From contig PLXW01000052.1 in NCBI GenBank assembly GCA_003151595.1, positions 19,357 through 83,356 on the forward strand: a stretch of 64,000 bases of DNA, in the 5' to 3' direction. Positions 7,596 through 19,467 of this stretch are shown here, in pieces. Under the pieces are notes generated by a model. That model searched no databases. It was not told the DNA's origin and saw only the letters and a list, made by a program, of their open reading frames with translations. This stretch comes from Myxococcales bacterium. GTDB taxonomy: Bacteria > Myxococcota > Polyangia > Polyangiales > Polyangiaceae. Every line of letters starts with the position of its first letter. The stretch's first letter is position 1. A program made the translations under genes and the position numbers.

Positions 7596-10070
7596 CTACC
7601 GGAGCATCGGACCCGCCGACGCGGGAACCGCACGCAGGGCCTCCGACGTCGCGCGAACCCCCATCACGAGCGCGACGCCCGCCACCGCGTAGCACGCCAC
7701 GCCTGCCCAGTAGCTGACGGAAATCCCGAACGTCAGGGCAACCGCCATCGCCAGCACGGATGCCATCACGGATGCCGCGCCGTTCACTCCCCACAACCAC
7801 GGCGTCGCCTGCGGCACCCGTGCGTTCGCGAGCCGGATACCCAACGGGAAGGCCGTGCCCATCACGCCGCCGAGAGGGAACAAGATCGCCAGCGCCACGG
7901 TCAGCCGCACGAGCATGCTGCCGTGCTGCCATGCATTCAGCGCGGGCACGCTCGCGAATCCGAAGATCACCATCACCCCCACCAGCGCCATGAGGCAACG
8001 CGGCGCGAGGCGCCCGAAGCTCGCGTCGGCAATGCGGTCGGTGAGGTAGCTGCCCAGGCCGCCCGCCAGCAGCAGCGCGAACAGAATGACCGAGAGACCG
8101 TAGACGGGATGGCCGAGGAAGAGGATCAGTCGCTGCATCTGTGAAATCTCGATCAGCATGAAGCCGAGGCCGATGCAGGCGATGTAGACGAGGCACGGCG
8201 CCGCGCCCGCCGCCGACTTCCCCCGCGCGGCCCACGCCAGCGGCACGACGATGCACAGCACCGTCAACACGGTCACGACGCCGAGCAATCCGAAGAGCAT
8301 CCCCACCGCGCGTTGGTTCGGATCGGTCGCGGGGCTGGGCCTGCCGTAGGGATCGCTGATCGGGCTCCGGCGCAGAAAATCGCGCGGCCGGAGCATCTGG
8401 AAGAAGAAGGGGGCGTCGTCGGTCGGCGCGGAAAAGGTCATCCCAAGTCGATCTTCCAGCGCTGCGACGTCGGTGTCGGTCGCCATTTGGCGGAACGCGT
8501 CGGGGCGGGTCTGCCGCGGACTCCACATCACGTCGAATTGCAGTCGACGAGTGACGTCTTCGAGCGTGTCCAGATCCGCCGCAGAGAAAGCCGTCCGGCT
8601 CACCAGCACGACCGCCATCTTGCACCACGACACGTGCGCCTTGGGCGTGAGGTTGGCCACGACCACGATGTTGTTTTCCGGCTTCTCGACTCCCAGGGCG
8701 CGAAGGGATTCGCGCGCCAGCGCGGTCAACCGATAGATCTCGTAGGGCGGCTCGCTCTCGAAGCCGCGGGAGACCGACAGGATCCCGTCCGGCTTCAGGC
8801 GTTCCAAGAACAGCTTCCAGCTCTCGCGTGTGTAGAGCGCGTTCTCCGACAACACGAAGGCGCCCGCAGCGGTCGCGGCCCAGGTGTCGATGAACGTGAG
8901 CTGCACGACGTCGGCAGGGTCGCCGCCGGCCGCTGCATAGCTGCGCCCTTCCTGGTTGACGAAGCGCACTTGCGGGAGACGATCCAGGTGGCCGGTGAAA
9001 TCGCCATAGCGCTCGGTCAGGATGCGCAGGACGTCCTCGTTCATTTCGACGCCGGTCACCTCCTTCTGGCCGAAGACCGCGGCCGAGAGAATGTCCGTCC
9101 CGCCGCCGACGCCGACGACGACGACCTTGCCAGCCGGTCGCAGGTAATGGACGAGATTCGAGACGTCGTATTTGAGGTAGTCGACGCGACTCAAGTCACC
9201 GTCGAACTGCGTCAGCATCGTGCCGGCGACGCTGTCGATGTTCAGCGTGTAGTAGAGCGGCGCGGGAGCGTGTTGCTCATACGTCTGGCTCAGGCTCCAA
9301 CTCAACGGGGTGCCGTCGCGAGTCAGGGGCCTCACGGCGAGGCGGGAAAAAGAGTTCCACTTCTCGTACGCCGCCTTGTCTTCGAGGCGGCCCTTGGTCC
9401 AGGTGATGTGGAGCGGCGACGCCGAGCGCGCAGCCAGAACCTCGTGTCCAGCCACGACCGTCACGAGAAGAAGGCAGCTGCCTGCCGCGGCCGAGCGGAG
9501 TGCGCGGTGCTCCTTCGCGGCGAAGCACCACGCCGCGACACCTGGAAGCAGCGCGACGACCACGACCGCGGCTACTGCATCGAACCAGTGAAGGAGCGCG
9601 ATGACCAGCAGGCAGCCCGCTGCTGCGCCGGCGAGGTCCGCGCCGTAGAGGCGGCTTGTTTGCCGAGGGAAGCGCGTCAGCGCGAGGCAGACGCAGACAC
9701 CGCTCTCATAAAAGGGCACCGCGATCGCGATGAACGTTCCGGTCAAGCCGAGCAGTGGCCGATCGCCTAGAACTGGCCCCAGAGCGATGTGAGCCGCGAC
9801 GCCAGTCACCATGAAGAGACCCGTCCGCAGGGCACTCCACCCCATCGCGCGCTCGGTCTGTTCCTTCGGGTAGCGCGCGGGCTGCAGGTAGACGCGCAGC
9901 GCCCCGAGCGTCATCCCGAACATGGCAATCGAGATGGCCAGGAACGCCAGATGATACCACATCGTCACGGAGAAAATCCGTGTGAGGAGGACCTCGTACG
10001 CCAGCGTGGCCAATGTCACGAGGAACAGACCTGTGTAGGTTCCCTTCGTCGGCGCCAATTCGTCTGTCAT
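7596..10070 (-). CDS. Membrane-embedded spermidine-synthase-like protein
   Basis: 824 residues. Order: N-terminal transmembrane bundle (about 15-220, seven helices), a soluble spermidine-synthase-like Rossmann domain (about 300-530), and a second transmembrane bundle (about 600-810). The soluble part has the S-adenosyl-nucleotide-binding loop VVVVGVGGGTDILSA followed by an acidic residue (GVEMNED). Related membrane-fused proteins are common in deltaproteobacteria and are usually annotated as spermidine synthase, but their substrate is generally unproven, so I do not claim polyamine synthesis. The neighbouring small protein and seven-helix protein follow it closely on the same strand. Confidence 0.85.
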   Translation of the reverse strand: MTDELAPTKGTYTGLFLVTLATLAYEVLLTRIFSVTMWYHLAFLAISIAMFGMTLGALRVYLQPARYPKEQTERAMGWSALRTGLFMVTGVAAHIALGPVLGDRPLLGLTGTFIAIAVPFYESGVCVCLALTRFPRQTSRLYGADLAGAAAGCLLVIALLHWFDAVAAVVVVALLPGVAAWCFAAKEHRALRSAAAGSCLLLVTVVAGHEVLAARSASPLHITWTKGRLEDKAAYEKWNSFSRLAVRPLTRDGTPLSWSLSQTYEQHAPAPLYYTLNIDSVAGTMLTQFDGDLSRVDYLKYDVSNLVHYLRPAGKVVVVGVGGGTDILSAAVFGQKEVTGVEMNEDVLRILTERYGDFTGHLDRLPQVRFVNQEGRSYAAAGGDPADVVQLTFIDTWAATAAGAFVLSENALYTRESWKLFLERLKPDGILSVSRGFESEPPYEIYRLTALARESLRALGVEKPENNIVVVANLTPKAHVSWCKMAVVLVSRTAFSAADLDTLEDVTRRLQFDVMWSPRQTRPDAFRQMATDTDVAALEDRLGMTFSAPTDDAPFFFQMLRPRDFLRRSPISDPYGRPSPATDPNQRAVGMLFGLLGVVTVLTVLCIVVPLAWAARGKSAAGAAPCLVYIACIGLGFMLIEISQMQRLILFLGHPVYGLSVILFALLLAGGLGSYLTDRIADASFGRLAPRCLMALVGVMVIFGFASVPALNAWQHGSMLVRLTVALAILFPLGGVMGTAFPLGIRLANARVPQATPWLWGVNGAASVMASVLAMAVALTFGISVSYWAGVACYAVAGVALVMGVRATSEALRAVPASAGPMLR

Positions 10071-10284
10071 TCGCGGCTCTGGAGCTCCTTCATGGGTCGG
10101 GCTACGCGCGGTCCATCGACGCCTGGGCGACGTCCTCGCCGCGCGAGACTACGGGACTGTTGGAGAACATGCGATCGGGGCGTCGGGGCGTGCTCGGCGG
10201 CGCGAGGCTCGCCACAGACCTCCGCCGCGATGGCATCCTTTTGGCAACGGGAGACTTCCGCCTGTTACGCTGGTGAGCACTCCC

Positions 10285-10569
10285 ATGGTCAACGACGTCG
10301 TCAACACCACCCGCCCGCGCGTCCCTCTGCGGATCCTGCTGCGCGTCGCGCCGGTCGACTACCCCACCCTTGCAGCGCGCCTCGCGGCGTACAAGGTCGT
10401 GATCCTAGGGGACGCCAAGAGGGAGTACTGGCAGGCTCTCTGGAACCCAGGCGACCTCGAAGCGTTCGCGTGGGTCAGCACGGCGGACGTGAACCTCGCG
10501 ATCGACGCGCTCCGGAGTGTCCGTGAGGTCGTCGAGGCGCGGATCTCGATGCGCGACGTGAAGAAGTAG
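10285..10569 (+). CDS. Small cytoplasmic protein of unknown function
   Basis: 94 residues; ATG at 10285 chosen because GGTGAG lies seven bases upstream. A GTG at 10273 in the same frame is the alternative. It has no signal or membrane segment. The sequence is a compact alpha/beta pattern with a central RLAAYKVVILGDAKREYWQ and a C-terminal amphipathic helix with a basic end. I do not recognise a family. It is divergent from the spermidine-synthase-like gene and converges with the FHA-sigma54 regulator, whose stop lies three bases away. Confidence 0.65.
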   Translation: MVNDVVNTTRPRVPLRILLRVAPVDYPTLAARLAAYKVVILGDAKREYWQALWNPGDLEAFAWVSTADVNLAIDALRSVREVVEARISMRDVKK

Positions 10570-10572
10570 ATC

Positions 10573-12306
10573 TCACCGCTTTCGCGGTCTTCGAATCTCG
10601 TACTGCTGGATGCGCGCGATGAGAGTGCCGCGCGAGATGCCCAGGAGCCGCGCCGCGTGCGTCTGGTTGCCGGCGCACTCGTCGAGCGCGGCGAGGACGC
10701 GGTCCCGCTCGAGGCTCGTCGCGGACGGACCGGACGTACCCTCGGGTAGGACGATACGGGACGTGGGCACGTCGGCGTGCGCGAACTCGTCATCGCTCTG
10801 GGCGGGGAGCAGAGACGGGCGCGCCGGCAGGAGCGTCCCCATTTTTTCGCCGGGAAGGTGCTCCGCGCGGATCTCGTCGCCGGTGCACAGGAGCACGGCG
10901 CGGTCGATCACGTTCCGGAGCTCGCGGACGTTCCCCGGCCACGCGTACGACTTGAGGAGCACGAGCGCTTCCTCGGAGATCCGCGGCGCAGGCACGCGCG
11001 CCGCTTGCCGGGCCGCCTTCGCGACGAAGAGGCGCGCCAGCGGCACGATCTCTTCGACGCGCTCGCGCAGCGGTGGAATCGCCAGGGTGATTCCGTTGAG
11101 GCGGAAGAACAGGTCCTGCCGGAAGCGGCCCCGCGCGATCTCTCCCACCAGATCGCGGTTCGTCGCGGCGATGAAGCGTACGTCGATCGGTCTCGGCGCC
11201 GTCGAGCCGACGCGGAACACCTCGCGCTGATCGAGCACGCGCAGGAGCTTCGCCTGGAACGCGAGCGGCATCTCGCCCGCCTCGTCGAGGAAGACCGTGC
11301 CCCCTCCGGCCGCCTCGAGCAGCCCGGTCTTCGCTTGCACGGCGCCGGTGAACGCCCCGCGCTCGTGACCGAACAGCTCGCTCTCAAGCAGCGACTCGGA
11401 GAGCGCCGCGCAGTTGATGGCCACGAGGCGCGCTTTCGCCCGGGGCGATTGCTCGTGGATCGTTCGCGCGATGACCTCCTTGCCTACTCCGGTCTCACCC
11501 ACGATGAGGACGTTGATGACGCCCGCGGCCACGCGCTCGATGAGCGGCTGGAGCCGGCGCATCGCGCCCAGGCGGAGGGGCTCGGTGGCGAAGGAATCCA
11601 CCGGGCTCTCGGCTTCGTCGACCGTCGCCGCGTGCGCGATCAGCGCCTCGGGGGTCCGGCCGTCGCGCTTCCACGCCGCGATGCCGATGTGTACGGGGAG
11701 CCCGCCGTCGTTGAAGCGATCTTCGATGCGCCGCCCGATCATCTCGGCGTCCGAGGCGGACGTCTCGACGAGCAGCACCTCGAGCTCGTGAGGGGCGTAC
11801 TCGGCGACGATGTCCGACGGGCGCAGGCACGAGGCCAGCACGTTCGCCAGCGCCTCCGTCGTCCCGCCGCCGATGATCCGGACCCTCATGATGGCGAAGC
11901 TGACGTCGCTCCGGTCCGCGCGCGCGCACTCCTCCTCGAGGCGCGCCTCGAAGTATCCGTGCGCCCACACGCGCCGCGGGCGCGCGCTCGTGGCCATCGA
12001 CTGGAGCGTCAGCACCGATCCGCCGATGGCGATCGTGTCGCCCAGCGCGAGAGGGACCTCTTCGTTCTTGCGCAGGCGCCTGCCGCCGATGCTCGTCCCG
12101 TTCAGGCTCCCGAGGTCGCGAAGCATCGTCGCGCTGCCGAGGAGCAGCACCGCGTGCCGTCGCGAGAGCTGCGGATCGTCGACACGCACGTCCGCTTCAG
12201 CGCCGCGCCCGACGACGATCTCCCCGCGCGCGGGGAGAGAGACCGTCTGCGTGGTCGTGTCGGTGACGATGAGGAGCGAGAGGTGCCCCGCAGGAGCGTC
12301 GACCAT
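10573..12306 (-). CDS. FHA-domain sigma-54-dependent transcription activator
   Basis: 577 residues. ATG at 12306 taken as start; an in-frame TTG at 12324 also exists. Order: N-terminal FHA domain (about 10-100; VGRG, LSRRHA and LGSLNGT are the phosphothreonine-binding signature); a middle region (about 115-230) that looks like a degenerate GGDEF fold without the GGDEF motif; AAA+ sigma-54 interaction domain with Walker [15 protein letters not shown] loop and DEAGEMP Walker B; C-terminal Fis-type helix-turn-helix ([14 protein letters not shown]). FHA replaces the usual phosphoreceiver, so the likely input is a Ser/Thr kinase rather than a histidine kinase. Two such kinases are encoded within 6 kb. 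Targets would be promoters with -24/-12 boxes. Confidence 0.92.
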   Translation of the reverse strand: MVDAPAGHLSLLIVTDTTTQTVSLPARGEIVVGRGAEADVRVDDPQLSRRHAVLLLGSATMLRDLGSLNGTSIGGRRLRKNEEVPLALGDTIAIGGSVLTLQSMATSARPRRVWAHGYFEARLEEECARADRSDVSFAIMRVRIIGGGTTEALANVLASCLRPSDIVAEYAPHELEVLLVETSASDAEMIGRRIEDRFNDGGLPVHIGIAAWKRDGRTPEALIAHAATVDEAESPVDSFATEPLRLGAMRRLQPLIERVAAGVINVLIVGETGVGKEVIARTIHEQSPRAKARLVAINCAALSESLLESELFGHERGAFTGAVQAKTGLLEAAGGGTVFLDEAGEMPLAFQAKLLRVLDQREVFRVGSTAPRPIDVRFIAATNRDLVGEIARGRFRQDLFFRLNGITLAIPPLRERVEEIVPLARLFVAKAARQAARVPAPRISEEALVLLKSYAWPGNVRELRNVIDRAVLLCTGDEIRAEHLPGEKMGTLLPARPSLLPAQSDDEFAHADVPTSRIVLPEGTSGPSATSLERDRVLAALDECAGNQTHAARLLGISRGTLIARIQQYEIRRPRKR

Positions 12307-12344
12307 TCTCCATGAGCCTCGCAACGACGCGAGCGCACGTCAAA

Positions 12345-12884
12345 TCACTGGTTGTTCCCGGTGCACGTCTCGCACGTCGGGTCGAACTCCACGAACAGCG
12401 AATCGGGCTGTCCGCTGCCGATCGCGCCCAGCTCCAGGCACAGGCTGTCGATGAATCGCGCGTCGTACGGCGCGACGTTCGAGTACTCGCGCACCAGCTT
12501 CAACAGCTTCAAGCTCGGCGGGCAGCGCGTGTAGAGCCAGAAGGCGGAGGTCCCGGTCGCCTCGCTGTAGTTCGCCGGCGTACTGCAGCCGAGCCCTCGC
12601 AGGGCGTCTTCGAACGGATCGTCCTCCCAACCGCCGCCGGCCGGGAAGCAGCAGGTCAACGGAGAGCAGCTCTTCTTCGCGGCGGCTCGGATGGCGTCCG
12701 TCCTGAGACTCGCCGACACGCCTTGCACGGTGCTGCTCTGACTCTCCGTCGTCGTCTTCGCGTCGACCGTGCCGTCCACGGCGCACCCCGCGAGGAGAAG
12801 GCTCGCCCCAGCGACGGCCCGTAGAGCGTGGACGAACCGTTCATTGTGGGTCATGCAGGCGATACAAAGCGAAGAGCGTTCCAT
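12345..12884 (-). CDS. Cys-rich lipoprotein of unknown function
   Basis: 179 residues from the ATG at 12884, which has GAGGGG seven bases upstream. The ATG at 12854 lacks a ribosome site but gives a shorter, more typical signal. Lipobox LLAGC; the mature part has several cysteines (SCSPLTCC, CETC) that probably form disulphides. No family recognised. It is 38 bases upstream of the FHA-sigma54 regulator on the same strand, so the two may be cotranscribed. Confidence 0.65.
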   Translation of the reverse strand: MERSSLCIACMTHNERFVHALRAVAGASLLLAGCAVDGTVDAKTTTESQSSTVQGVSASLRTDAIRAAAKKSCSPLTCCFPAGGGWEDDPFEDALRGLGCSTPANYSEATGTSAFWLYTRCPPSLKLLKLVREYSNVAPYDARFIDSLCLELGAIGSGQPDSLFVEFDPTCETCTGNNQ

Positions 12885-12953
12885 GAGCGCCCCCTCGAGT
12901 CATCGCGAGGTTGCAGGGGCGACGCGCGCGTGGCTGCACGAACTGTTCAATCG

Positions 12954-12968
12954 CAACGCTTCGCGTTG
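12954..12968. terminator. Short hairpin, possible terminator of the upstream kinase gene
   Basis: Perfect six-base inverted repeat CAACGC-TTC-GCGTTG in the gap between the kinase-sensor gene and the lipoprotein gene. It has no T-run, so it is at best a weak or factor-dependent stop. Confidence 0.25.
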
Positions 12969-13053
12969 TACAAACGGTTCGAACAATCGGTGCAAGCGGA
13001 GGTGAGAGGCTGGCGTTGTGCGCCCTACCCCGTCAGCCTTCATGGCCAGCGCT

Positions 13054-15606
<2,553 letters not shown>

Positions 15607-15754
15607 GGCGGGCGCATGGAAGATATCTGGTCCGGGCGCGCGCCCACGCCGAGATCGACGAGGGCCACGCGCAGATCGCCAGCGTTGGTCGAAACAGTGC
15701 CCGAGAAGAGCCGATTCGAACGTAGGCAAGACGCGCCGCCGCACGGCTCCCCCG

Positions 15755-17584
15755 CTAATCGGCGCGGTGCTCGGTGAGCCACGCGCGCGCGGCGCGCGCT
15801 TCGTCGACGCGCTGGATACGGTCGTCGATGTCCGCCGCCTCGCGCGCGAGCTCGAAGGCACGCGCCCCGCGCGCCCCTGTCTCCCACAGCGCCCTCGCCA
15901 GCGTGAAGCGCACGTCGGCGAGGGCGGTCTGCCACTCCGGCGATTCGGCCTCCGCGGTGGCGCTCGCCTTGAGCGCGCGCTCCAACGGCTCGAGCGCCTC
16001 ACGCGGCTTGCCGATGAACACTCGCGCGCGCCCCACGCCGAGCAGGGCATGCACGAAGTTCGTCTCGTGCTCGGCGCCGTTCTTCTCGTTCACGTGGATC
16101 GCGCGCGTGAAGTACTCGATGCTCTCCTCGTAGCGACGCAGCCCCGAGAGCACGTCGCCCATGTTCGTGTAGGCGTAGCCCATGTGACTGCTCTCGGGGC
16201 CTTGCACGCGGAGGCCGCTGGCGATCGCCTTCTCGCAGTACGCGAGCGCCCCGGCGTCGTCGCCGAGCGAATGCAGCTCTGAGCAGGCGTTGTTGTAGGA
16301 GTGCGACAGCATGCTGTTGTCCGGCTGGACGCGCTCGGCCAGCTCGATCGCGCGCTTCTCCCACCCGAGCGCGCGCCGATTGTCGTTCGCCACCGCAGCG
16401 ACGTACGAGCGCGCGCGCAGGAAGGGGATGCGCGCGGGGTGCTCTTCGCCCATCGCAGGGACGATCGAGGCGTCGGCGTCGTCGAGGAGGCGCTCGGCGT
16501 CCTCTCCTTGACCGAGCCCCGCCTCCTCTTGCGCGAGATCGCGCTCGAGCCCCGCGATCGTTCGCACGTCGGCGCCGGCGCGCCGGGCGGTGTCGAGCGC
16601 GTCGCGAAAGTACGCGGCGGACTCCTTGGCGCGCCCCTTCGCGTCATGCAGCCACGCCAATGCGGCCAGCCACTCGGCCTTGCGTTGTCCCTCGTCGCCG
16701 GCGCGCCGCAGCGCCGCCTCGGCGACACGCGACCATCGCTCGGCCTCGTCGTAGCGGCCTGCGTCGGTCGTCCAGCGAATGAGCCACGTCGCCGCCTCGG
16801 CGCGCGTCCCGTCGGCGCGTCCGGCGTCGGCCGCGATCACCGCTTGCGTCCCTTCGTCGATGCCCACGTCGCGCGACACGCCCGAGGTGGCCTTCGCGCG
16901 CGCCGAGGCGAGGAGCACCTCGGCGAGCAGCGGGGCGTACGCGACCTTGCGCGCACGCGCGACGAGCGGCTCGATCTCCTGGAGCGCCGCGCCGGATCGC
17001 ACGGTGTCGAGGTTGGCCTTCGCCGTCGCCAGCTCACGACGGATGGCGGCGATCTCGGTCACAGCTGCGGCGTCGGTCGGCTCCGGCTCGACCGCGGTGA
17101 GGGCCACGAAGTCCTTGCAGCGATCGACGCCGGTGAGCCCCATCGCGGCTTGCAGCGCGTTGTTCGCGACGTCGCGATCGGCCGTCGCCAGCACCTGCGC
17201 AAGCGCGCGCACCTCGTCGCGCCGCTGCTCGAGGCACGCCATGCGTATCGTCATCACCTGCTCGGACTGCACCTGGTTCACGCGCGTGGCCGTGCACGTC
17301 TGCGCATACGACGCGGTCCACTCCCCGACATAGCGATCGACCTGGGCCCGGGTGCGGCGCCACGTGTCGGCGGCGTTGGGCGCGCCGCTCGCGAGGAGCG
17401 CGGACTCGATGCGCTGCTTCACCTGGGCGTTCCACACTTCGGTCGCTTCGGCGTCGCCCCCGGCGCACAGGCGCGCGACGCGCCCCCTCTCGGACCGCAC
17501 GAGCCCCATCATCGAAACCGCTACGACCGCGACGCCGCCGACGGCAAGGGCGATGCGCGTCCTTTGCCGCGCCGGATCGCGCAC
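15755..17584 (-). CDS. TPR half of a frameshifted Ser/Thr kinase
   Basis: 609 residues if read alone, but it begins in the middle of a typical protein. RDPARQRTR is normally the linker directly after a kinase domain, then comes one membrane helix (about 10-27), a region with three or four Cys (50-160), and tetratricopeptide repeats from about 220 to the end (for example SYNNACSELHSLGDDAGALAYCEKAI). In the common myxobacterial kinase-TPR family this is continuous with the kinase. Here the kinase frame (17521-18549) and this frame overlap by 64 bases and are offset by one base. Adding one base near 17580-17595 would join LLD-(D/E)-LVRDPARQRTR in frame. Treat it as the second half of one broken or miscalled gene. 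Confidence 0.8.
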   Translation of the reverse strand: MRDPARQRTRIALAVGGVAVVAVSMMGLVRSERGRVARLCAGGDAEATEVWNAQVKQRIESALLASGAPNAADTWRRTRAQVDRYVGEWTASYAQTCTATRVNQVQSEQVMTIRMACLEQRRDEVRALAQVLATADRDVANNALQAAMGLTGVDRCKDFVALTAVEPEPTDAAAVTEIAAIRRELATAKANLDTVRSGAALQEIEPLVARARKVAYAPLLAEVLLASARAKATSGVSRDVGIDEGTQAVIAADAGRADGTRAEAATWLIRWTTDAGRYDEAERWSRVAEAALRRAGDEGQRKAEWLAALAWLHDAKGRAKESAAYFRDALDTARRAGADVRTIAGLERDLAQEEAGLGQGEDAERLLDDADASIVPAMGEEHPARIPFLRARSYVAAVANDNRRALGWEKRAIELAERVQPDNSMLSHSYNNACSELHSLGDDAGALAYCEKAIASGLRVQGPESSHMGYAYTNMGDVLSGLRRYEESIEYFTRAIHVNEKNGAEHETNFVHALLGVGRARVFIGKPREALEPLERALKASATAEAESPEWQTALADVRFTLARALWETGARGARAFELAREAADIDDRIQRVDEARAARAWLTEHRAD

Positions 17585-18549
17585 CAGTCGTCGAGGAGCG
17601 CGCGCATCGACGGGTACCGATCGGCCCCCTCCGGGCTCATCCCGCGGACGAGGACACGCCGGAGGCGCAGCGGCACGGTCGACCCTTTCGGCGCCTCGCG
17701 GATCGCGCCGCGCACCGTCGCGTCGAGCATCGCCACCACCGTCTCGCCGGCAAACGGCTTCTCGCCGTAGAGCGCCTCATACAAGGACACGCAGAACGCG
17801 AACTGATCGCTGCGCTCGTCGGCCGCTTCGCCGAGGCACTGCTCGGGCGCCATGTACCCCGGCGTCCCGAGGAGCTCCCCTTCTTCGGTCATCGGCTCCG
17901 CGAGCGCGACGTCGCTGGCCGGCGCGGACGCGCTCGGCGCGGTGGTCCGATCGACGAGCTCGCGAGTAGTCGCCGCTTCGCTGGTCGCGCGCGCGATGCC
18001 GAAGTCGGTGACCTTCACGTCGCCCGCATCCGATACGAGAACGTTGTCCGGCTTGAAGTCCCGGTGGACGAGCCCGGCGGCGTGCGCGGCCGAGAGCCCG
18101 CGCCCGGCGGCGAGGTACACGTTCAGCACCTCGTCGTGCGATCGCGTCGCCGCGCGCTGCCACGCCTTGAGGGTGCGCCCGAGGACGAACTCCATCGCCA
18201 GGAACAGCCGGCCGTCGACCGTCCCGGCGTCGAACACGGCGACGACGTTCGCGTGCGCCAGCCGCGCCATCGCCTGCGCTTCGCGGATCAGTCGCTTCTG
18301 ATACATGGCGCTGCGCCGTCGCAGCACCTTGAGCGCGACCTTCCGATCGAGCTTCTGATCGTAGGCCGCGTACACTTCGCCCATGCCGCCGGCGCCAATG
18401 CGCTCGAGCACCGTGTAGCGATCGATCGTCGCGCCGCGATCGAGAATGCTCTCGTCGTGCTCACCGGGCCGGTTCGAGCCGGGGCGAGCCGGGGGCGGCG
18501 ATGTCTCGTCGACTGTGACGCCGCTCCCACCGGTGACCGGTTCGACCAT
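17521..18549 (-). CDS. Kinase half of a frameshifted Ser/Thr protein kinase
   Basis: 342 residues from the ATG at 18549, with AAGGGA upstream. Kinase domain about 45-320: Gly loop GAGGMGEVY, VALKVL, HRDFKPDN, DFG, and an APE-like MAPEQ. The last genuine kinase residues are RYPSMRALLDD; the following 20 residues (rich in R, G, S) are out of frame and end at a stop. The TPR partner continues in the other frame (15755-17584). Whether the split is a real mutation, a programmed shift or a sequencing error cannot be told from one sequence. If real, the product is a soluble kinase without its membrane helix and TPR domain. Confidence 0.85.
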   Translation of the reverse strand: MVEPVTGGSGVTVDETSPPPARPGSNRPGEHDESILDRGATIDRYTVLERIGAGGMGEVYAAYDQKLDRKVALKVLRRRSAMYQKRLIREAQAMARLAHANVVAVFDAGTVDGRLFLAMEFVLGRTLKAWQRAATRSHDEVLNVYLAAGRGLSAAHAAGLVHRDFKPDNVLVSDAGDVKVTDFGIARATSEAATTRELVDRTTAPSASAPASDVALAEPMTEEGELLGTPGYMAPEQCLGEAADERSDQFAFCVSLYEALYGEKPFAGETVVAMLDATVRGAIREAPKGSTVPLRLRRVLVRGMSPEGADRYPSMRALLDDWCAIRRGKGRASPLPSAASRS

Positions 18550-18668
18550 GCGGTGTCCCTTCGTCGGTCGAGGCTACCAGGGATCACGAGGCGTTCGCGC
18601 GCCGGCCGACGGTGCGGAGCCGGCCGATGAACGTGCGCACCGCAGACATCGACGACCACGCCCCGCGA

Positions 18669-19425
18669 CTACGACGACGCGCGTGCGCGGTTCGACCGCC
18701 TTGGCAGCCCGAGCGCCACGAACAGCAAACCGACGAGCGCCGCGGCTCCTCCCGTCCCTCCGCGCGCGCCGCCGGTTCGTTCGACGGAGCAGCCTCCATC
18801 GTCCGACCCGGAGCTCGATCCGCTCGACCCCGCGTCCGTGTCGCCCGCGTCGTCGCCCGACAGAGGCGGAAGCGTGGCGTCCGCGACACCGCTGTCGGCT
18901 CCCGGAGTCACGCCGCCGGAGTCGACCGTCGCGTCGACGTCGCTGCCGCCGTCGTCGGTGCCGCCGCCGGTGTCGACGCTCGCGTCCACGCCGCCCCCCG
19001 CGTCGATGCCGCCCCCTGCGTCGACGCCGGCCTCGCTCCCCGCGTCGCCTGCGCCGTCAGGCAACGACAAGCTCACGTCGGTCGCTTCGTACGTGAGCAC
19101 GCGACCGGCGGGTCCGGTGCTCGACGCGAACGTTCCGCTGCTCGATCCGAACGGGAGGAGCTTGAACGTGTCGCTCGGCGAAGGGGGGAACCCGTTCACC
19201 ACGGTGACGTTCACCGCGCCGCCCAGCCGGCCACGCCGCTCACCGCGAGCTGATCGAACTGCGTGCCGGCCGTCACGCCGCCGATCTCGATCGCGAGCGT
19301 GCCCGCCGACGTCTGCGTGTAATCGCCGGTGATCGTGAGCGTGCCGGGCGACGCGCCGGGGCTCATCTGGCCGCCGCTCGTGACGTTGCCGACGACTGTG
19401 CCGAACCCGCCGAGCGTCCCCCCCT
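18669..19425 (-). pseudogene. C-terminal remnant of a surface protein with a MYXO-CTERM-like anchor, frameshifted and truncated
   Basis: Minus-strand frame from about 19425 to 19228 reads passenger-type beta repeats (GGQMSPGASPGTLTITGDY, then LAVSGV). It meets a stop, and the same pattern resumes one base out of frame from 19214 (NVTVVNGFPPSPSDTF). A long Asp/Gly-rich spacer and a C-terminal anchor follow: GCSVERTGG, a hydrophobic helix and a basic end RRSNRARASS, the MYXO-CTERM layout. Inserting one base near 19221-19230 would join LAVSGVAG-LGGAVNVTVVNGF. Upstream the frame is closed by TAG at a seven-G run (19418-19424) and no start is present, so the N-terminal part has been lost or replaced by the neighbouring lipoprotein gene. 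Confidence 0.6.
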
Positions 19426-19467
19426 ACCGTCGCTGATTTCGGGGCGCGCGGCGACGCGTGCCCTCGC

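Noticed and set aside
7318..8628. Extension of the seven-helix protein frame upstream
   Set aside because: Overlaps the spermidine-synthase-like gene and has no coding character; the ATGA overlap with the small gene fixes the start at 7317.
15607..16050. N-terminal extension of the kinase-sensor gene
   Set aside because: Arg/Ser/Ala-rich and overlaps the TPR gene; the kinase family starts at the Met at 15606.
18840..19060. Tandem-like repeats in the Asp/Gly region
   Set aside because: Low-complexity coding spacer of a surface protein, no separate repeat element.
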